Below, one piece after another: positions 54,933 to 64,000 of a stretch of 64,000 nt of DNA; position 1 is the stretch's first letter, and each line of letters starts with the position of its first letter. This DNA comes from Cricetomys ansorgei (taxonomy: Eukaryota > Chordata > Mammalia > Rodentia > Nesomyidae), in NCBI GenBank assembly GCA_026225945.1, contig JAMJFZ010001133.1:18286001-18350000 (forward strand), read 5' to 3'. Position numbers and translations under genes: made by a program. The notes beneath the pieces were generated by a model that was not told where the DNA came from, made no database searches, and saw only the letters and a program-made list of their open reading frames with translations.

Positions 54933-56248
54933 AATGCAAATTGCTCCTTTCCTCTACAGACTCAGAATTCTCCCTACATCCAATTTCCTTTTGAAACTTA
55001 ATTGAAGGAAACCTAAATTACCGTGCACTTCCCCATCTCATCTGCCAGACTGGTGCATCCTCAAGTTTGGAAATACGGGCTGAGGGTAAGGCTGTGGGGG
55101 ATGGGCACTCCCACCCACCACTTGCGAGAATATACAAGCCTGGGGATGAAGACCTCCCAGCAGACCTTACCTTTGACTCATCAGAGTTACTTCTGGCAAC
55201 TTAGAGACCCACTAGCAAAATGAGCAGAAAGACACAGGTCACATTGACCAATGGCAACGAATGGGCCTTAATGCTCCAGATTTGAAGAAATCAATTGTAA
55301 ATACAAGACAGAAATATGAGCATGGATTGAGTGTTTGACAATCCTGAGGAATTGCCACTGGTGATTTTAGGCATGGTTGTGGTCCTGTGGGTTTGCTTTT
55401 CTTTACAGATCCTTAACTTTTAGAGGTAATTGCTGAGATATTTATGAATGGGAATACAATGTCAGATGTGTTTAAAAATAGGCCAGGAAGAGGGAATGTG
55501 TGGGTGACAGAACTTGGGGGTTTGTCCTATTTCTGTGTTTGTGTGAGAGTTCCCATAATGAAATAAGGACGGTGAGGATAAAGAGGAAACCCTACCAAGC
55601 TCTCCTTATTCCCAGGGCTCTTCCCTCTCCCCAGGGACCCTTGGCTTTCCATTGCTCTGAAGTCTTCCACACATTCTCTGGGCATTTAAGTACCAGCTGT
55701 GTACTCACAAGAGGTGGGGGATGGTAATGTTTTTAAGACTACGGTTTTTGGGTCTTGTTGTTGGTTTTACAGTAGTGCTATTACCCTTGCTGATGATCCC
55801 CTCCCATGCTTTTGCCCAGTCCTGTCAGGGAGAGACTCCACACTGGCAAGCAGAGATCTCTGTCATGGTGACACTTTCCTTGAAAATGAATATGAAGCAA
55901 GGAGAAAGGACCTGGGTAAGTCTCCTACAGACAATTTTACAGCTTTGGGTTTGATGTCATGACTGGAAAAATCTCAACGCTGAGATGACCTCAGGCACAT
56001 TTAGACAACTACATCTTTGCTTGGCTCGTGGTTGACTCTAGCATTGGAGCACAAAAGGTGCAAAGTTAACTGGAAACCCAGCTGTTTCAAGAAGTAAAGA
56101 AACACTCAAAGAATGATGAGGGTGTGTCAGAATACAGCCAGGTTTCCAGGAGCCAGGTCTAAACTGAGCATCAAAATAAACAAGGAGATAACCTGTGGAA
56201 AGAAACCAACCTGAATATACTACACCTAACTAAATAATCGCTGGGGAG
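54933..56248. other. Unassigned non-coding stretch
   Basis: 1.3 kb with no recognised repeat. Small ORFs (55500-55962) overlap in two frames and lack domains. Confidence 0.4.
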
Positions 56249-56251
56249 ACG

Positions 56252-56562
56252 GGTTGTCTTAGTGTCTTCCTGTTGTAATAAAACATTGACAAAAGCAACT
56301 TAAGAGAAAAGGGGTTTATTCCCCTCTCAGTTCAGGGTAGGGGAGTGAAGGCTGCTGGAGCTCAAAGCAGCTGGTCACACTGTGTTCACAAACAAGAAGC
56401 AGCCCGCCACTCAGCTCCCTTCCTTCACTTACATTCCAGCCAGGGAATGGTGCCACCCACAGTGGGCAGGTCTTCTCCCCTCAAAGAATTCAATCATGGT
56501 CAGAGCCTGTCCCCCAGGGGATTCTAGACTCTGTCAGGTTGACAATTAGAACTAACCATCAC
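56252..56562 (-). mobile_element. MaLR (MT/ORR1-like) LTR, antisense
   Basis: 'ttgtcttagtgtcttcctgt', 'ttgacaaaagcaacttaaga', 'aaaaggggtttattc', 'gaatggtgccacccacagtg', 'ctgtcaggttgacaattaga' and 'actaaccatcaca' give a clear antisense MT/ORR1-like order with both ends present. Confidence 0.82.
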
Positions 56563-56564
56563 AG

Positions 56565-57318
56565 AATTTGTCCTTCTTACAACAGCAAGACAAGGGAGAC
56601 GTATAAAATAACCAAATTAACAGCTGTCAAGGAAGTAGCATCACCCGATGAACATGCTGGTGGGTGAGAGTTTGGAGAACAATGGAATATTTTTATAGTC
56701 TGAAGGTACCTCCCCACAAAAGAACCTCGCCATGGAAAAACTTAGGCCCTAAGTCTTAGAAGCTCAAAGGTAGCCTCTACAGTGATGGGACAGTTCAGCC
56801 ACACACATTTCCTGCTATGATACCTGGAGGAAAATGCACTGTATCTTCTGGGGCACGTCTACAGAAGCATCACCGTGTGAACCTCGTCACATGAAAGCAT
56901 CAGACAGACTCGAGGTGGGAGCTCTTTTATAAAATCATTCACTGGAGTACCAAAAAATAAAAATAAAAAATAAATGAACATCTAAAAAAGAATGAATCGG
57001 TTGATCAACAGATTGATTGTTATACCTTAATATGTTTGATTTTTCTCTCTCTTTTTTTTTTTTTTAAATGAACCAGTCAGAGCGCCTCAAGAATATCAAT
57101 ATCACGGAAAACGAAGAAACACTGGGAACTGGTCCAAATTAAAGAAGACGAAAGACAAAGAGCATCACGGGCATAACAAAGGATACCGCAAAAGATTTGT
57201 AGATGAGAAAATCTCGTGCAAATGTTGACTGTCTGTTTCGATGACTGTACCATGGTCATGTTCGAGAATGCTCCTGATGGTCCTGATTTGGGGAGCTAGA
57301 CTGCCAGGTATTCTCCCA
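56565..57318. other. Unassigned stretch with T-run at 57050-57066
   Basis: No repeat or gene recognised, aside from the AAAT-rich patch at 56952-56975 and the T-run. Confidence 0.4.
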
Positions 57319-57319
57319 C

Positions 57320-57537
57320 TTTCTTAGTTTGGCCTGCTGTAACAAAACAACAGCACCATAGACTGTGTGAGGTAAGCCATACAGAACTGTTTATTCCAGT
57401 TACTGAGGCTTAGGACGTCCAAGATCAAGGTGCCAGCATGGCCCGGGTTCTGGCGATGGCTCACCTCCTGCTTTGTAGATGTCCGTCTGATTATACCAGC
57501 CTGACTGGATAAAGGAGCGAGTTCTCTCACTGCCATC

Positions 57538-57573
<36 letters not shown>

Positions 57574-57700
57574 AATAAGGCCACTAAGTCCTCTCACGAA
57601 GGCCTTCTCAAAATCCCTATCTTTTGATTCCACCTTGGAGGTCAGGCTTTCACGTATGAATCTGGAGACACGCAAACATCCGGTTCACGGCAGCCACGAA
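57320..57700 (-). mobile_element. MLT1/MST-type MaLR LTR, antisense, with internal (TG)n
   Basis: 'tttcttagtttggcctgctg', 'taacaaaacaacagcaccat', 'tttattccagttactgagg', then after the TG run 'aaggccactaagtcctctc' and 'gaatctggagacacgcaaac' follow the antisense order. A (TG)n is inserted at 57540-57571. Confidence 0.65.
57540..57571 (+). repeat. (TG)n inside LTR
   Basis: Sixteen or so TG units with clean borders inside the LTR, absent from the usual LTR order, so it arose after insertion or at an internal TG seed. Confidence 0.95.
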
Positions 57701-57744
57701 GGGCCATCGCGTCAGGTTTGAAACTTAGAATCGAACTGCTCGTT

Positions 57745-58062
57745 TCAGTTCCTCATCAAAAGCAACCTAAGGAAAGAAGGGTCGGCTTTGGTTCACAGGT
57801 GTTGTGCCCGTTGTAGCAGAGGAGTCACGGCAATGGAGCTGCAAACCGGTCACGTGGTAGCCACGCTCGGGAAGCGAAGAGTGATGAACGCTCGCGATGG
57901 GTTCACTTTTTCCTTTCCGTACAGTCCAGGATCTCAGCCCAGGAAATGGCAGCACACACGAAGGGTGGATCTCACTACCTAACTAACTTAATCAAATAAT
58001 CTACCATAGGCCTGCCTAGGGACCCCTCCCCTAAGCCATTCTATTAAGATTAGCCATCATAC
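57745..58062 (-). mobile_element. MaLR (MT/ORR1-like) LTR, antisense
   Basis: 'ccgtacagtccaggatctca', 'gcccaggaaatggcagcaca', 'actaacttaatcaaataatc' and 'aagattagccatcatacag' match the antisense MT/ORR1-like order. Its CpG content is higher than most neighbours (for example 'cacgctcgggaagcgaag'). Confidence 0.72.
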
Positions 58063-58090
58063 AGGAGATAGACAGACAGATTGGACTGAT

Positions 58091-58108
58091 TTAAAAAAAA
58101 AAAAAAAA
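58091..58108 (+). repeat. Poly-A
   Basis: An A run of 16-18 after 'tggactgattt'. It may be the tail of an eroded element. Confidence 0.85.
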
Positions 58109-58114
58109 GCATTA

Positions 58115-58280
58115 TCCTAACAAGATGGTTCAGTAGGTAAAGGCTGCTTCCATAGAGCCTGACAGCCTGATTTAATCCCCAGGGCCCACAGAGTAGAAGG
58201 GGGGAATCAATTCCTGCAAGTTGTCTATATGTGTACCATGGCGCATGTGACACACACACACATATACATATATTTAAAAC
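58115..58280 (+). mobile_element. B3 SINE, sense
   Basis: 'aagatggttcagtaggtaaa', 'cagcctgatttaatccccag', 'gggcccacagagtagaagg', 'ctgcaagttgtctatatgtg' and a CA-rich tail with ATATTTAAAA. Confidence 0.8.
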
Positions 58281-58375
58281 TACTATCTGAAAAATCTAGG
58301 TAAAGGGTTAATGAAAATTCATGGCTTAATTGTTTTAATTTTCAGTGAGTCTGAAATCATGTCAAACTAAAAAGC

Positions 58376-58440
58376 TTGTGTGTGTGTGTGTGTGTGTGTG
58401 TCTCCATGTGCATGTATGTGTATGTATGTGTATATGTGGT
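58376..58440 (+). repeat. (TG)n/(TATG)n microsatellite
   Basis: About 30 nt of TG then degenerate TATG units. Confidence 0.92.
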
Positions 58441-59687
58441 ACACTTAAACACCTCCACTGAAAAGAAGAAAAAAAATGGTGATATACCAAACCACCTCCT
58501 CTAAAAGATACACTCCGAACCTTGAGCCTGAAGGAAACATGCCTTCCTCTCTCAGAAGCCAGCACTGCCCCCCCTCCACCCAGCACTTGCTTTCAGCCAC
58601 CCATCTACACCACTCCGACTACAGTCAGGGTGAGCCAGGGAGCTGTAAAATGACACTCGCTCTTCTCGCCTGGCACTGAATACTTCTACTTCTCCATATG
58701 GCACAGACCATAGCTACAGCACTGCAGGGACCTGTATCATGATTGGGTACCCTTCTCTTTCTCCAAGTGTTCCATCAGCAACCAAAAGGCCAGGGTTGTG
58801 CTCGGCTTTGCTGACCATTAACACTCTCAGGGTGGGACCCAGTGCAAAATAAAGATACAGACCTCCTGGTAGAAAACATAATTACGAATGTTAAGACAGA
58901 GACAATCAAGCCTTAGATCAAGTACGAATACCTCCCTGTGTGAAGGAGCGGCCACAGCCCAGTGCCGCTGTCCGCAGTCACCACAGTACCAGTGCAGAAA
59001 AGGGACTCTGTGAAATGTGTGCAGTATGACTGAATAAATAATGTTCCTGGGACACATTTCAAGTCTGAATTTGACGCTGATGTCTCCAAACTTTAAACTC
59101 ATACTTGAGTATAGAATAAAAAGGGGCCTTCACAAACCAACACAGGATAGACTCAGAATTCAGGGGCACTCCATCTTTCATGCAACAGCAATGCTGTGAC
59201 GCCTCCAGCTTTCCACACTTTCCTCCCCAAAGCCACCTCCCAGGTCCAGCCAGTGTGGGCTCTTGGCATTCTAAAGCCCATGCAACATACAGCTCTTGCC
59301 CACCTTCCCTCGCAGGTGCACCTTCTGCCTCCTCTCCTCATCCTCAGACTCATTCCAAGTACAGAATGTTCTAGCCAAACTGGGCTTTGAAGAGAGGCCA
59401 CCAAACCCCCTTTCACTTGTGACCTACATTGCCATTGGTTCCATGGATAGTGCATTTTGTAACTCAAGGAGGAGAATGTTACTATGACAACAGCTCCTGG
59501 AGCTACAGGGATGCAAAGCACCTACTTTAAAAAGTTCACTCACCCATATGGCAAATGCACTCCGTCGGTTGTTTCTAAAACCGAATCCAAACAGGGTGAG
59601 CTGAAAAGGTATTTTCAAAGACTAACCATACTGTGGCATCTGGGGCAGACAGTTAAGACAGAGCACAAGAATTGTCTGGGTATTTGT
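58441..59687. other. Unassigned non-coding stretch
   Basis: 1.2 kb with no recognised repeat. Several overlapping ORFs on both strands (59153-59521 on -, 59180-59487 on +) have no domain. Confidence 0.4.
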
Positions 59688-59689
59688 TT

Positions 59690-59845
59690 ATTCCATTTGC
59701 TTAGTGGGTGTGTGCCATCACGTATGTGCGGAAGCCAAAGGACAACTCTTGGGAGTCACTTCTCTCCTTCCACCACATGGGACCTAGGCATCATACACAG
59801 GTTGTCATGTCTAGCTCAAGCACCCTTACCTGAGGAGCTATGACA
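59690..59845 (-). mobile_element. B3 SINE, antisense
   Basis: 'aaggacaactcttgggagtc', 'ctctccttccaccacatggg' and 'gaggagctatgacatcact' (head) match the antisense B3. Confidence 0.72.
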
Positions 59846-60079
59846 TCACTCCAGGATTGTTTTAAAAATAATTATCACAAATTAGCAGTGTTTTCACTCA
59901 CTCACATGAACTGGACAATAACAGTGGAAACAGAAGTCTATCAACAAGCACTGACTCTCTATTCAGAAAATCTCACCACTTTTCTCACGGCTTCCCTTTC
60001 CGCCGGCCAGCAGATGCCATGCGTGACAGGAACAGAATGTGTCCAAGAGGTCCAAGGACCTCAACGCCTACCTTTCTGA

Positions 60080-60155
60080 TTGTCTCTGCACAATGTGACC
60101 TTAGGTAAGTTACTTTTTCTCTGAGGCCCAGTTTCTTCACTGGATACATCTGTTG
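60080..60155 (+). repeat. MIR core, sense
   Basis: 'caatgtgaccttaggtaag' followed by 'gaggcccagtttcttcactg' matches the MIR core. Confidence 0.65.
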
Positions 60156-60384
60156 GTTCAGTCATCCAAATATCCAGAGCTATTTCCTGAGCAGCTTCTA
60201 AGAGCCTGAAGGAATGTTGTCTCTGTCGGGGTGGTTATCTGGCCTGAGACGCTGTTAGGTCAAAACCAAAGCAGACATCATGAAAGAAGTCTTTGCTTCT
60301 TTCCCTGACCCGTTCCCCTGAGCTGGAAGCTGGAGTCTCCCGTGATTCCCAGAGCCTCAGCAATCCATTCCAATTCAATTTAGT
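60156..60384. other. Short unassigned stretch
   Basis: No repeat or gene recognised before the Lx tail. Confidence 0.4.
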
Positions 60385-60640
60385 TAGGTCCTTGACTGCA
60401 TGCATGCATGACGTACCCTCCACTTGGGCTCTTTGCTGTTTGTCTTGTCTAACTTCAATGTGTCCGTTTTTGTACTGTCTTTTATTATTATTCCTTAGAA
60501 GTTTGCTTATTTTCTAATGAGAGACAGGAAGGGGGTGAGTCCAGATGAGAGGGGAGGTGGAGAAGAACTGGGAGAAGTTGAAGGAGGGGAGGCTATATGT
60601 GAGAAAAATATCTCTTTTCAATAAAAGGGAAAATAAATCG
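60385..60640 (+). mobile_element. LINE-1 Lx-type 3' UTR end, sense
   Basis: 'gtttgtcttgtctaacttca', 'ttccttagaagtttgcttat', 'aatgagagacaggaaggggg', the polypurine 'gagaggggaggtggagaag' and 'caataaaagggaaaataaat' align with 6060-6320 of the 3.1-kb Lx element in the same order. It is a separate, more 5'-truncated insertion. Confidence 0.83.
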
Positions 60641-60825
60641 CTTGCTGCTCTTCCAGAGGATTCAAGTTCAGTTCCCAGCACCTATGTCTGTTGGCTTACA
60701 ACTCCAGCTCCAGGGGATCCATTGCCCCTTCTGCCCTTGGTGAACAGCTACACACAAGTGAGCATACTCACACATATACACACACATATACATAAATAAT
60801 AAAATAACTTTTTAAAAAAAGACAC
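60641..60825 (+). mobile_element. B2 SINE, 5'-truncated
   Basis: Directly after the Lx tail: 'cttgctgctcttccagagga', 'ttcaagttcagttcccagca', 'ccaggggatccattgcccct', a CA/ATAT-rich stretch and 'aataaaataactttttaaa'. The head before 'gctgctctt' is missing. Confidence 0.8.
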
Positions 60826-62090
60826 AACTGGCTAAGCGCTAGTGAACACGTGCAAACAACACTCTGAGTAGATTGTCCTGGTGTGTGAGTATTCACCGTC
60901 AGCAGTCAGGTTAGTGGTGGGTTATTTGTATATCACATGGCTTTGACAAGTGTAGATAGATTTAAAAATTAGGTTCTTCTCCACCCTCTCCAAAGTCCCC
61001 AGACCTCATCGCCTTCGGGTTGTGCATCCGGATTTGATTCCGCGCACCCCAGCAGTGGTCCGTGACCCTTCTCGCTGTCTCCCTACAAAAGGACCTCACT
61101 CATTTTCAATCTTAGTAAAAATCTAGTGCCCAGGGGAGTGCTGCAGAGAAAAGAGGAATCGACAGCTAACCGCGCATCAAAGCTCCAGGGACATGGACCG
61201 GAAGCCACATGCCCTTCCTTCCGCTCCTTGCAGCGTCCCTGCCAGCGAGAGGCAGCGAGAATATCGAAATCGCTGTGATAATCCCTTCCGGATGCAATTC
61301 TGTTCTGGCTACTGCGTGCAAGGATCTGCTTACTGTTTCTCATCTCACCACGGTTGCATTCAAAACTTGATTACATTCTATTGATCCTGTCATTTAAAAA
61401 AAAAAAAAAGACAACAGCATGCTCTCCCCTGTAGTGTCTCCCTTGATGAGCGTGAAAATCCACCTGTGCTTCACAAGTTTCAATGTCTATTTCTTTGCTC
61501 AACCCTTTGTTCAACCACCCCACCACTCTGTCCTATGCATGGCCTTAGTTCTTAGTGCTGTTGTTTGCTGGTCTCTGTTTCAGTGATTTGCTTTTCACAA
61601 CCACCAGAGAGGAATGGAGAACTATGTCTCCAATTCCCAGAGAGTGTCATTGGCCAAATGGTTTCACAATGAATTCATTTATGTTTATTGGTTCCAAGTG
61701 TTATTTCTTTCCATTAAAAGTGTCTGTCCTCATGATGAGGGAAAGGCTAGCTGTGACCTGCAATGAGGTCAGCTTCCTAAATGGGCCCTATCCCCATGCT
61801 ACAGTGTACCCACAGCTCATTGCCTGTCCAAAACCCAACTCTATCCTCTGCCAAGTCCTCCATGGCTGCCCCGGGAATTGCAAACTGATGGAAGAAATTA
61901 AGAAAGAAAAGCAGGCTAAGAGCCCAAAGCAGAACCATTAATGAAGCTCCTTCAAAGAAAGATGCAGCTTGAAGAGCTCACACTGGCCGATTACTAGCAA
62001 AGCCTGGGTTCCTGTGACTTCCCCACATTTCAATGGATTAAACATCATCATGTCTGATTTTAGGTAGCTGGTTAGATACCTGCTGGCTTG
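60826..62090. other. Unassigned stretch with a 128-codon ORF
   Basis: ORF 61555-61941 on + has an internal Cys-containing end (CPGNCKLMEEIKKEKQAKS) and no family I recognise. An A run lies at 61396-61409. It may belong to an eroded ERV upstream of the possible LTR, but that is a guess. Confidence 0.3.
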
Positions 62091-62561
62091 TTAGACACTG
62101 GGGGTGGAGCTCTCCCTCAGAATCAACAGCCTATGAAATAAAGACTAAAACTTCAGAACTCTAATTATTGGTCAGAGGAATGGGATCTGGGCCCTGTCTC
62201 TGGGTCTGGGAGGAGATGTGCCATCCTGAGCTGCCTAGAAAGTCATTAATAGATACTATCTAAATCTGGTTGCAGGAACTCTAAGGTGAACTACATAGCT
62301 GGAGGCTTTCTTATAAAGAACAGGGCACACCATTGCCCACTCCTGCAATGGGCATGTCAGACACATGGAAAGGGGAAGTCTCCTAGGAGAGCTGAAGATT
62401 CTAGAACCTTTAGAAATGGCATAAAGTCTTGTCTGCAACACAGACTAGTGTGCTGTTCCCTCCAGTCATTGCTTGCTCTTACCCTTTGAGAGTACTTTAC
62501 TTGGAAATAAACTCTTGTCTTCTACTCTGTGCTCGATGTACCTTCTCTGAATTCTTTCAAT
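62091..62561 (+). mobile_element. Possible solo LTR of an ERV1/ERVK type
   Basis: It would start 'tgttagacactgggggtgg' and end 'gaattctttca'. An AATAAA (62506-62511) sits about 50 nt before the end, as in gammaretroviral-type R/U5. No tRNA primer-binding site follows, so it is not a 5' LTR. Boundaries and class are uncertain and no matching flanks were found. Confidence 0.3.
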
Positions 62562-62626
62562 GGATATCACAAGGACTGGAGGGAGAATAGGAGTCCAGAG
62601 CAAGATCCCAATGACAAAGTTTCTTT

Positions 62627-62648
62627 TGGTTGGTTGGTTGGTTGGTTT
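62627..62648 (+). repeat. (GGTT)n
   Basis: A five-unit tetranucleotide run. Confidence 0.9.
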
Positions 62649-62689
62649 TGTCTTATTGATATTTAATCTTTATACATTCTTATGTTTAT

Positions 62690-62714
62690 TTTTATGTGTA
62701 TGTATGTTTGTATC

Positions 62715-62763
<49 letters not shown>

Positions 62764-63043
62764 GTCAAGTCAGAGTCAGAGGACATCAGATGTCATTTCT
62801 CAGGTACTATCTACCTTTTTCTTTTTTTTTGAGAGAGTCCCTTACTGGCCTGGAACTAGGCTAGGCTGGCTGGCCAAGGATTCCCCAGGATGCTCCTGTC
62901 TCCCCTCCCCTTCCCTCTCCCGCTTCCCAGTACAGGATTTCCCTGTGTATGTTGCTATGCCTGACTTTTGCATGCCTAGAGACTGAACTCAAGTCCCCAA
63001 ACTTGCAAAGAAAGCATTTTACTACTGAGTTCCCCCAGGCCAG
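62690..63043 (-). mobile_element. B4 SINE, antisense, with (TG)n(AG)n
   Basis: A TG/AG microsatellite (62714-62765) at the tail side, then 'gagagtcccttactggcctg', 'aggctaggctggctggccaa', 'gtatgttgctatgcctgact' and the head 'ctgagttcccccaggcc' follow the antisense B4 order. Confidence 0.8.
62714..62765 (+). repeat. (TG)n(AG)n microsatellite
   Basis: A short TG run followed by about 35 nt of AG with one GGGAG. ORFs across it are artefacts. Confidence 0.95.
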
Positions 63044-63389
63044 TTTACTATATAAGATAGTTTACTATCTAAGATAGATTTGTTTTAAAGAAATCTTACC
63101 CTTATCAAGACTTTTGCAATAACCAAAAAATAACTAGCTACTTTACAATATAAACACAATGAAAATGAAACAGCCAAGAACCAGGTGTGAATTCTGACCA
63201 CAGACATATAAGATGAAAAGATTACTTTAAAACCCAATTCAATGGCAAAACTGCAATCCTTTTAGCCTTCTACGCTTACTGTTTGTCCTTCCTCTTTCCC
63301 TAGTACTTTTAACAGGCTCCTAAAAAAACAAACAACAACAACAAAAGAAAAAAAAAAAACAGTCATGAAGAATCTGTGCAAACACTGCT
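63044..63389. other. Unassigned stretch with A-rich (CAA)n
   Basis: 'caaacaacaacaacaaaag' and an A run at 63328-63359. A small direct repeat of 'tttactat...aagatag' lies at 63044-63079. No gene recognised. Confidence 0.45.
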
Positions 63390-63397
63390 CCCTAGAT
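63390..63397 (+). other. Left target-site duplication of hAT element
   Basis: ccctagat, paired with ccctagaa at 63632-63639. The 8-base length is that produced by hAT transposases. Confidence 0.85.
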
Positions 63398-63631
63398 CAG
63401 TTGGTCTCAACCTGCCTAATGCTGCAAACTTTTATTACAGTCCCTCATGTGGTGGTGACCCACAATCATAAAATCATTTTATAAAATCGTTGATACTTCA
63501 TAAGTGTAATTTTGTATCTGTTATGAATCGTAATGTAAATATCTCATATTCAGACGGTCTTAGATGAGGCCTATGAAAGGATCATTCAACCCCCCGCAAA
63601 GGGGTCACAACCCACAGGTTGAGAAATACTA
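63398..63631 (-). mobile_element. URR1-like hAT nonautonomous DNA transposon with 8-bp target duplication
   Basis: The terminal inverted repeats are 'cagttggtctcaacct' at the left and 'aggttgagaaatacta' at the right. Inside are 'ccctcatgtggtggtgaccc' and 'aaaggggtcacaacccacag', known from a rodent hAT (URR1) family. Flanks are ccctagat (63390-63397) and ccctagaa (63632-63639), seven of eight matching. Only 234 bases, so no transposase is encoded. Confidence 0.85.
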
Positions 63632-63727
63632 CCCTAGAAAAACCCTGTTTTGTATGAAGAGATATTTTAGGGAGCAGATGTTATCCTAATAAACTAAAGT
63701 GACCGTCAAAACATTTTTATTCACATG

Positions 63728-63728
<1 letters not shown>

Positions 63729-63762
<34 letters not shown>
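63729..63762 (+). repeat. (CA)n
   Basis: A clean CA dinucleotide run of about 16 units. Confidence 0.96.
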
Positions 63763-63763
<1 letters not shown>

Positions 63764-63867
63764 CATGCAAAGTGGAAAAATTCTAAACTCTCAGGAGTAG
63801 AATATGTCTACCATAAATCACAGGATACCCAAATAAAAGAACTGTATGCAATGATTAAAAATTATGT

Positions 63868-64000
63868 TTTAGGGGCTAGGGAGATGGAGCAATTAAGAAC
63901 ACTGGCTGCTCTTTGACTCCCAGCATCTACATGGCAGCTCACAGCCATCTGTAGCTTCAATTCCAGAAAGCATGATGTCTTCTGGCCTCTGTAGGCACTG
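63868..64000 (+). mobile_element. B2 SINE, cut by the window end
   Basis: 'aggggctagggagatggagc', 'aagaacactggctgctctt', 'gactcccagcatctacatgg' and 'tcttctggcctctgtaggca' match B2. A short segment after 'gctgctctt' is deleted. The 3' tail lies beyond the window. Confidence 0.82.

Noticed and set aside
1..64000. tRNA, U6, 7SK, Y RNA or 5S genes
   Set aside because: I looked for their characteristic sequences and found none; tRNA-like boxes seen belong to B2, B3, B4 and ID SINEs.

Overview
This window looks like nuclear DNA of a muroid rodent (mouse, rat, hamster or vole group). The evidence is the repeat content: 7SL-derived B1, tRNA-derived B2 and B3, composite B4, an ID element, Lx-type LINE-1 3' ends, rodent MaLR (MT/ORR1-like) solo LTRs and one URR1-like hAT element. 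Very old shared mammalian repeats (MIR, L1M) lie beneath them. I cannot resolve the genus. There is no prokaryotic or organellar content and no CRISPR, operon or phage-like structure.

No convincing protein-coding exon, gene promoter, CpG island, tRNA or snRNA gene is visible on either strand. Every ORF is short; the longest come from simple repeats or lie inside transposons. The window is best read as intergenic or deep-intronic DNA. The feature list is therefore a repeat annotation, with statements about the stretches where nothing is recognised.

Layout. 0-7 kb: MIR fragments, a polypurine microsatellite, an LTR, B2 and B3 SINEs and the largest element, a 5'-truncated Lx LINE-1 of about 3.1 kb ending in poly-A near 6343. 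7-17 kb: mostly unassigned with MIRs, B3s, an antisense Lx 3' UTR and one LTR. 17-29 kb: B1/B4 around a (TG)n tract, a large GGT/GAT minisatellite, LTRs, a (CTCTC)n tract, a 45-nt poly-A and a strong hairpin. 29-37 kb: sparse repeats, a 44-bp tandem duplication, a compound (TC)n(CA)n and an Lx tail. 37-44 kb: a 1.4-kb unclassified repeat block at 37.85-39.26 kb, part of which recurs at 43.03-43.38 kb, plus a B3 nested in a B4. 44-54 kb: a 130-bp repeated segment, an LTR split by a B1, B4s, ancient L1M, MIRs and MLT1/MST-like LTRs. 54-64 kb: three antisense LTRs in 1.8 kb, a second Lx tail, B3/B4/B2 copies and the URR1-like element with its target-site duplication.

As there are no genes, nothing works as a pathway. 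The main biological content is a nested record of retrotransposition. Some repeat-free, AT-rich stretches carrying octamer and homeodomain-type motifs are candidate conserved non-coding elements. I did not find evidence for a new functional system.
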